In this document: positions 58,351-64,000 of the stretch, piece by piece | How the letters are laid out: the number at the start of each line of letters is the position of its first letter | How positions within the stretch are numbered: position 1 is the stretch's first letter | Origin: Entonaema liquescens | Taxonomy: Eukaryota; Ascomycota; Sordariomycetes; Xylariales; Xylariaceae | DNA: 64,000 bases | Reading direction: 5' to 3' | Assembly: GCA_902805475.1 (NCBI GenBank) | Contig: CADCSX010000006.1 | Location: 2,418,001 to 2,482,000 of the forward strand | Program-made: the position numbers and the translations under genes | The notes under the pieces: generated by a model | What the model saw: only the letters and a program-made list of their open reading frames with translations | Databases searched by the model: none | Told to the model about the DNA's origin: nothing

Positions 58351-59469
58351 ATGGCAACATCATTCAGCGAGATCCCCATAATAGACCTTTCGCAGGCGGA
58401 CGATAAATCGACTAATCTTAAGCTGTTAGATAGTCTTCGCTATGCTCTCACAGAAGTTGGCTTCTTATATGTATCGAACCATGGCGTCCCAGCAGCCACT
58501 ATTGACGGATTGATAAATGCGTTGCCTGCACTTTTTGAGCTAAATAAAGAGCTCAAGAAGTCTGTCGCATTGGAGAATTCGCCACATTTTCTTGGATATA
58601 GCGGCGTTGGTAGTGAAAATACAGGCGGTAAAGAAGATCAACGGGAACAGTTCGAGTTTGCAACGGAGCTTACAGAAATATGGCAACCTGGTCTCCCGTT
58701 ATACGAACGTCTACGTGGTCCCAACCAGGTTTGTGTACAGTTCGAGGGTTATAACGGCGCATGATGCTGACTTTGCTAGTGGCCAAAAGGATATCCCGAA
58801 CTTAGGTCTACAGTGGAAACCTATATACGAGAACTCACTGCCTTGGGAGAACGGTTTCTAGATCTCGTCGCCCAAGCCTTATCACTTCCGTCAGGGACTT
58901 TCCAACCGTTTCTATCGGACCAACATCGCCTAAAGTTGGTGCACTATCCTGCATTGCCAGCTGGGGACCCTGCAGTTTCTCGGCAAGGTGTTGGCCCTCA
59001 CAAGGATTCCTCGGGCTGGTGGACATTCTTGCTTCAGGCATCACCCCCTGAAGTAAAAGGGTTGCAAGTCCTCAACAAAGCTGGAGAATGGGTTGACGTC
59101 CCGGTGGTGCCTGGAACTTTTGTGGTCAACATCGGTCAAGCATTTGAGGTGGTGACCAATGGAATATGCAAAGCCACAACCCATCGTGTTCTCTCAGGTC
59201 CTCATGAGAGATATAGCGTGCCCTTTTTCCAGGGTGTCCGTCGTGATCTTACAAAATCTGAGGCCGTTGGGACCCTTAAGTCGCATTTCAACACCCTTGG
59301 CATCGGCAGGGAATCCGAAGAAGGGCATGCGATCGACTCTGCCTTCTTAAAAGGAAAATACGATACTTGGGGCGAGTCGCAGCTACGGACGAAGGTGCGC
59401 AGCCATCGCGAGAACGGCAAGAAGTTCTATTCCGAAGTATATGAGCAGTACATCAACGACGATGCTTAA
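58351..59469 (+). CDS. 2-oxoglutarate/Fe(II) oxygenase, isopenicillin-N-synthase-like (2OG-1)
   Basis: Two exons, 58351-58728 and 58780-59469, give 355 residues. The start MATSFSEIPIIDLS is typical for the family's N-terminal DIOX_N region (GFLYVSNHGVP). The iron ligands are His200 and Asp202 (GPHKDSSG) and His261 (THRVLSG), with a 2-oxoglutarate-binding RYSVPFF block. The 51-bp intron removes a frame shift between LRGPNQ and WPKGYPEL. It converges with the second dioxygenase gene (103-bp gap). Substrate unknown: such fungal enzymes hydroxylate or desaturate small molecules. Confidence 0.9.
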
Positions 59470-59572
59470 AGTCGGATGCATCATCAATTAACGGCGGGCA
59501 ATTGAGTGTTTATTTCTAGAATATGACAACGTGAATTCATTTTGGTGCGCTTATATTTACTAAAAAGTATGC

Positions 59573-60791
59573 CTAGTCGTAGTATTTGGCAGTTTTGCCA
59601 CGAATAATCTCCTGCTCAGCTACATCACTTCGCGCTTTGCCTTTCGCAACACCTCCAGCCACACGGGCCTTCACCCACTCTCCAGCGGTAATTCCAACTG
59701 CACTGCCATCCGTGGTTTTATTATATCCCAGGCGCTCCAACACGTTACTTACTACGGGTCGCAACTCGAGGCTGTCTTCTGGCCTCACAAAGTATAGAAC
59801 ACCGAGTCGGTCTATGTTAGCCTGGTCGGGTGGCGGAGCAACAACACGGTGGATGCTACTCTTCAAGAATCCATTGGTCAGAAACTCTAGCGAGTCGGCA
59901 AGATTCACTGTGATGCTTTGCGGGTACGGCTTAACCCATTTCCACTCTCCCTCGGGGGTGCGGACCTGCAAGGCGCTCACAGGCTGCCGGAAAAGTAAAG
60001 TCAGACTACCGAAATCCGTGTGACCCTTGACCCATACGTTCTCTAGGATCTTGTTCTGCTCCTCGGTCCGCTGATGGTATTTCATATACCGCAAATGACA
60101 GTCGCTCTTTTCCTCATAGCGATGTCTTTGGAGGAAGTAATCCTCTGGAAGCTCTAAGATTATGGCAAAGAGGGTAAGGAGCTTGCCTACAATGTTGTCG
60201 TTTATGTGCCGAGCGAAGGTCTCTATCTCTGCCCGATTCTCGTTTATAACTTCCGGGTGTGGCTGTTCGAATGCGGGGATGAACTTGGGGATGTTGTAGA
60301 TTTCGGTGTTGTCGTGCACCCCAGGCTTCACTTGCTTACGGGATATTAGTTAAGAGGTAACATGAAATACTTGGGTAAAAAAGACTTACACGAAGCCCAA
60401 GCGGCTTATAGCCGTTATATCCCCCATTCTCAAGGTCTGCTCGATATTTGAGCTTCTCCTCAGTTGGCAGCTGAAATACTTCCTTGCCGATGGCAAACTG
60501 CCTGTCTACTTGTTCTTGAGTTAAGCCGAAGTTGATGATATAAAAGAAGCCAATCTTTTGGATAGCATCGAACAATTGTGTCGCAAGTTTCTGCTTCCCT
60601 CCCGGCTGGTCGAATTGGGAGAGATCCAACGTTACGAGATCGGCCCAGTCAACTATATCATATAATATCAGCGTATAGGGCTTAGTGTAAATCTATATTA
60701 CTCTCTTACGCTCGTATTTTGTTTCCGGCACTTGGTGATAGGTTGGTATCTCCGACTTCTCCTGGGCGATCCTAGTAGCGACTGCAGCCAT
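59573..60791 (-). CDS. 2-oxoglutarate/Fe(II) oxygenase, isopenicillin-N-synthase-like (2OG-2)
   Basis: Three exons, 60791-60710, 60652-60390 and 60334-59573, give 368 residues. DIOX_N features (KIGFFYIINFGLTQEQV) lead to the double-stranded beta-helix with His220 and Asp222 (KGHTDFGS), His277 (SSIHRVVAP) and RLGVLYFVRP at the co-substrate end. The sequence differs clearly from 2OG-1, and the intron positions differ, so this is not a recent tandem duplicate. It is divergent from the MFS gene across 812 bp. Confidence 0.9.
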
Positions 60792-61603
60792 TTTGATAAT
60801 GTCAAGACTCAAGTGTGAGTTTATATCTAGTTAACTAACTGACAACTTATGATATAAAATTATATCTGGGACCTTTCGCGACGATACGCGATCGCCGTAG
60901 CACGGAGGCACGGTGGCACGGTTCGATTTATGCATGACATAGCTAAGCAGACATCGGATCCGATGCTACGACCTCCACGATTGCGTGATCGGCTTACGAA
61001 CATTCATTCCAAATGGATTCAAGGGTCCTCACGACCAAAGAGAGGGGCCGTCGGTTCCAAGCTACCGGATTCTGCCAGTCTTGCGTAGTTCGCGGGAGTT
61101 GATGCGAGCTAAGCGAAGTCGTGATCATCCCGGCCGATGACGAATCTCGGGGGGCACACTCTGATCGGTCGAAAGCTCCAACCCCCAATTCCCAATCCCC
61201 TACCACACTATCGGAAGAGGACCCGGGATGTCTATATTCAACATGTTGGTATCAGTGATAACATGAACATGAATGGATATTTGGTTCTTTTGAAAGCCCC
61301 TAGTACGCACCACTCCATCTGGGCCATTCCATAGAACTGATACTAGTAGATAATATGAGCTAGGTATAAAGTCGTATCTTGGCGAGTGTATAGCAAGAAA
61401 TTCGTAATTATAGTGGGCAATGGCTCTATGATTTTGCCAGGTCTCTCCTAGACTTTTTCGTCGTTCGTCGGCTTGCTCTCGGACTTAAAGATGCAGCCCA
61501 TTTGAGACGCTGCTATATTACATAAATCATAGAGCAATCTTCCTATCCGAATAATATTCCTTCTACTCAGGATAGAAGGCGGCGGCTTCTTCGTATAAGG
61601 GAA
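60792..61603. other. Divergent promoter region 2OG-2 / MFS permease
   Basis: 812 bases between divergent gene starts; no gene seen. It is a natural place for a shared regulatory site, but no operator-like CGG pair could be called reliably by eye. Confidence 0.5.
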
Positions 61604-63952
61604 ATGTCAAACACGAAAATGACCGTGGCAGCGTCCTCTGAGGCTGCTGTGGATTCGAGCTCCAGCAGTGTTAAGGACGGATTCCACCACGCCCGAAGAG
61701 GTGAAATAGCTGACGATGTAGCCGCCGGCGAGGCTATCGAAGGTTACGATACCGAGCGCATGCGCGCACGTACCGCGTTGACGGCGGAAGAAGAAAAAAA
61801 GCTTCTTCGACGAATAGATTGGCACCTTATGCCTTTATGCTCTATTATCTTCATGTTCAAGAACTTGGACGCAGATAATGTAAGATTTACATCACAGCTC
61901 TAGCCACTGTCAGAGAAAGGGCCTTGCCCCTTGCTAACGCGAGTATACGAAGGTCTCAAACGCTCGTATTATGAATAGAGGAACCCCCGATAATATCATG
62001 ACGCAGTTGGGTTTAACGTCCGATCAATACGCTTTAGTCACTGTTCTATACTATGTAAGTTTAGTGCGATAAGATCTATTTCAGTTAATGATGAAAGCTT
62101 ACCATGTCAAACAGATACCATATATCGTTGGAGAAGCACCTTCGAACCTGCTTTTGAAGAAATTCTCACCTTCACATTGGCAGTCGAGAATTGTAAGTAC
62201 CCCACCATGAGCGCCCTTTTATGTAGATGCTAAGAATAAGTCGTAGATGGTTACTTGGGGAATTATGCTAGCATGCCATGTTGCTGTTAAAAATAAAGAG
62301 GGACTATACGTGACGCGATTTCTTCTGGGTTTAGGTGAGTTTTCCACGAGCATAACACAAGGGCTTGCTGACCATCACTTCAGCGGAAGCTGGAATGTTT
62401 CCGGGAATTATACTGCAAATGACGTACTGGTATAGACCAGATGAAATGTCTCTTAGGCTACTCTACTTCTGTGAGTGCCTGATACAAGACAATTAATTTA
62501 ACCTTGGGACTAATATAGGTATTAGATGTATGCGGTAATCTGAGCGGAATCTTTAGCGGTATCCTCGCCTTCGCCTTCGACCATGCCTCGGGAGCAGGAG
62601 GGTTATCTGGATGGCAATGGTAAGACTCCTAGCAGCTCCTCCAATTCCACGTACAGAACGCTGATATTGGCAGGCTATTTTTGGTGGAAGCGATAGCAAC
62701 GATTCTTATGGGGGTCGCCGTATGGTTCCTCTTGCCGGACTGTGAGTCGATTCGGTTGAGTATGACTTGCGATCTTCAATATTGACGAGATCTCAACAGT
62801 TCCAGAGACAGCATCCTGGTTGACAGACAAGGAGAAAGCATTCATACAAGCGCGTCTCCCAGCGAATTCTCCAAGGGCCGCAGAACAAGATTTCAAGCTT
62901 AGCGTACGTACTACGTCGATTTTTTCCCGATACCGTCTCTTTAGGAGGTCTGTGATAGGAATTAGAAACTTATGATCCACTTGATCTGAGAATTGGTACT
63001 GGTAACATATCCTGAAGAACCTAACTAATACTTTGATGCCAAAGGAAATTATTTCAACCCTTAAGGATAAACGGTTATGGCTCTTCACATTTATCTGGGC
63101 GTTCTTTACGGTTGGTACTTCAGGGGTGCGATTCTACCAGCCAACAGTTATCGCGGACCTTGGATTTACGTAAGTTGTTCCTGGTTCATGAGGGATGTAG
63201 GGGATGGAAATTTTGTGATACTAACGGAATATTTCAGTTCGATTGCGCAGGCGCAGCTTCTTAACCTCCCCATCACGATCTTGGGCCTCATCGTGATCGG
63301 CATATCTGGGGTCTTCGCCGATAACGGCCGGCTCCCGAGACCGCTATACCCGCTGTCGTTTCTTACCATTATTCTCGCGTGCTACGGAGTTCTGGTAGCA
63401 TACCCTAATAACGGCGCTGTTTATGCGGCGACCATGATTGGCAATGCTGGTATGTAACACTACGAGTTCCGTGTCTCCCTGTTCGTCCGTCTATTTTTGA
63501 AGATGGCACTCATTAATCGAGATTTCGATATATGACAAAACTCATGGACCCCTTAATTAAAGGAGTAGTTATTAACTTGCGTTACAGTTACCAGTGCCTG
63601 GTACCCCATGATGTGGCCGTGGCGTGTTCAGACAACCAGCCGGGCGACGGGGTCTGCATTTTCTATCGGTTTTGTGAACAGCTACGGCCAAATTGGAGGT
63701 GCCATCGGGCCTCAAATCTTTAGGAGTGCTTATGCTCCACGGTACCAGACATCTTTTGCTATAGCCATGGCTCTCGTAGCATGCTGCATGATCACCACCC
63801 TGATAACCTGGTGGGTCACTCGCCAGACTGAGAGCGATACGCGGAAGCTTAAACTGGCGAGAATTGCCGCTGCCAAGAGGGACGATGCGATATTGGACGA
63901 CGTGGTGGATAATGACTTAAAGAAAAAGAGTGATATTTCTGTGGAAGTCTGA
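61604..63952 (+). CDS. MFS permease, Dal5/allantoate-type anion:cation symporter family
   Basis: Eleven short exons (61604-61879, 61953-62054, 62115-62192, 62247-62334, 62384-62470, 62526-62619, 62674-62741, 62800-62903, 63045-63169, 63238-63449, 63588-63952) give 532 residues. A hydrophilic N-terminus ends in LLRRIDWHLMPLCSIIFMFKNLDADN, a hallmark of the fungal anion:cation symporter family. Then come VGEAPSNLLLKKFSP, RFLLGLAEAGMFPGIILQMTYWY (TM4-TM5) and a late GFVNSYGQIGGAIGPQIF block. The sixth exon must use the acceptor attag at 62521-62525; the earlier tag gives a stop. Substrates of relatives include allantoate, nicotinate, pantothenate and various organic acids. It may import the substrate of the neighbouring catabolic enzymes. 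Confidence 0.88.
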
Positions 63953-64000
63953 TAGCTCACCAAGTACAGGTGGAGAAAGAGTCATCCCGGTGAAGCTTGT

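Noticed and set aside
62510..62525. Acceptor tag at 62517-62519 for MFS exon 6
   Set aside because: It leads to a stop within a few codons; attag at 62521-62525 restores YVCGNLSG and closes the frame.
1..64000. CRISPR arrays, bacterial-type operons, ribosome binding sites
   Set aside because: The DNA is fungal nuclear; no regularly spaced repeats and no such signals were seen.

Overview
The window is nuclear DNA of a filamentous ascomycete (Pezizomycotina, probably Sordariomycetes). The evidence is many short GT..AG introns (about 45-125 bp) with CTAAC-like branch sites, fungus-specific families (HET domain, SAT4/rhodopsin-like membrane protein, Zn2Cys6 and Fungal_trans_2-type regulators, TRS65, Dal5-like MFS), a nuclear intron-containing tRNA-Phe, and scattered GGTACCTA-type simple repeats. 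The order below Pezizomycotina is inference.

Layout. 1-3.6 kb: 5' and central part of a CHD1 chromatin remodeller, running off the left edge. 3.6-6.7 kb: AT-rich, gene-free DNA holding a mutated repeat copy. 6.7-10.1 kb: a secreted protein resembling the tail of fungal GH18 chitinases and a secreted Asp-zincin-like metallopeptidase. 10.4-24 kb: an accessory, mostly oxidoreductive block: an ABM-like protein, three SDRs (two of them paralogues with the same intron position), a cupin gene with an in-frame stop, a decayed second cupin, a regulator with no visible DNA-binding domain, and a Gal80-like oxidoreductase. 24.9-34.4 kb: a housekeeping block with tRNA-Phe(GAA), RLI1/ABCE1, PRP40 and TRS65. 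34.4-48 kb: accessory DNA with long gene-poor gaps, a SAT4-type membrane protein, a small membrane protein, a HET protein and an F-box/ankyrin protein. 48.7-49.8 kb: a CHORD-CS cochaperone. 51-64 kb: a catabolic-looking set of HpcH/HpaI aldolase, Zn2Cys6 regulator, carboxylesterase, two 2OG-Fe(II) oxygenases and an MFS permease.

I rebuilt gene models by hand from splice sites. Nearly all close in frame. Five genes (CHD1, RLI1, PRP40 twice, TRS65, esterase) close only if one base is added at each break, in or beside short homopolymers. Because RLI1 and PRP40 are normally essential, the simplest reading is uncorrected single-base deletions in a long-read assembly. This matters for any pseudogene or novelty claim here.

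I see no clearly new biological system. The best candidates for a second look are the 11.8-24 kb SDR/cupin/regulator block, which lacks a backbone enzyme, and the 51-64 kb regulator/esterase/dioxygenase/transporter group. Both are inferred from gene content only.
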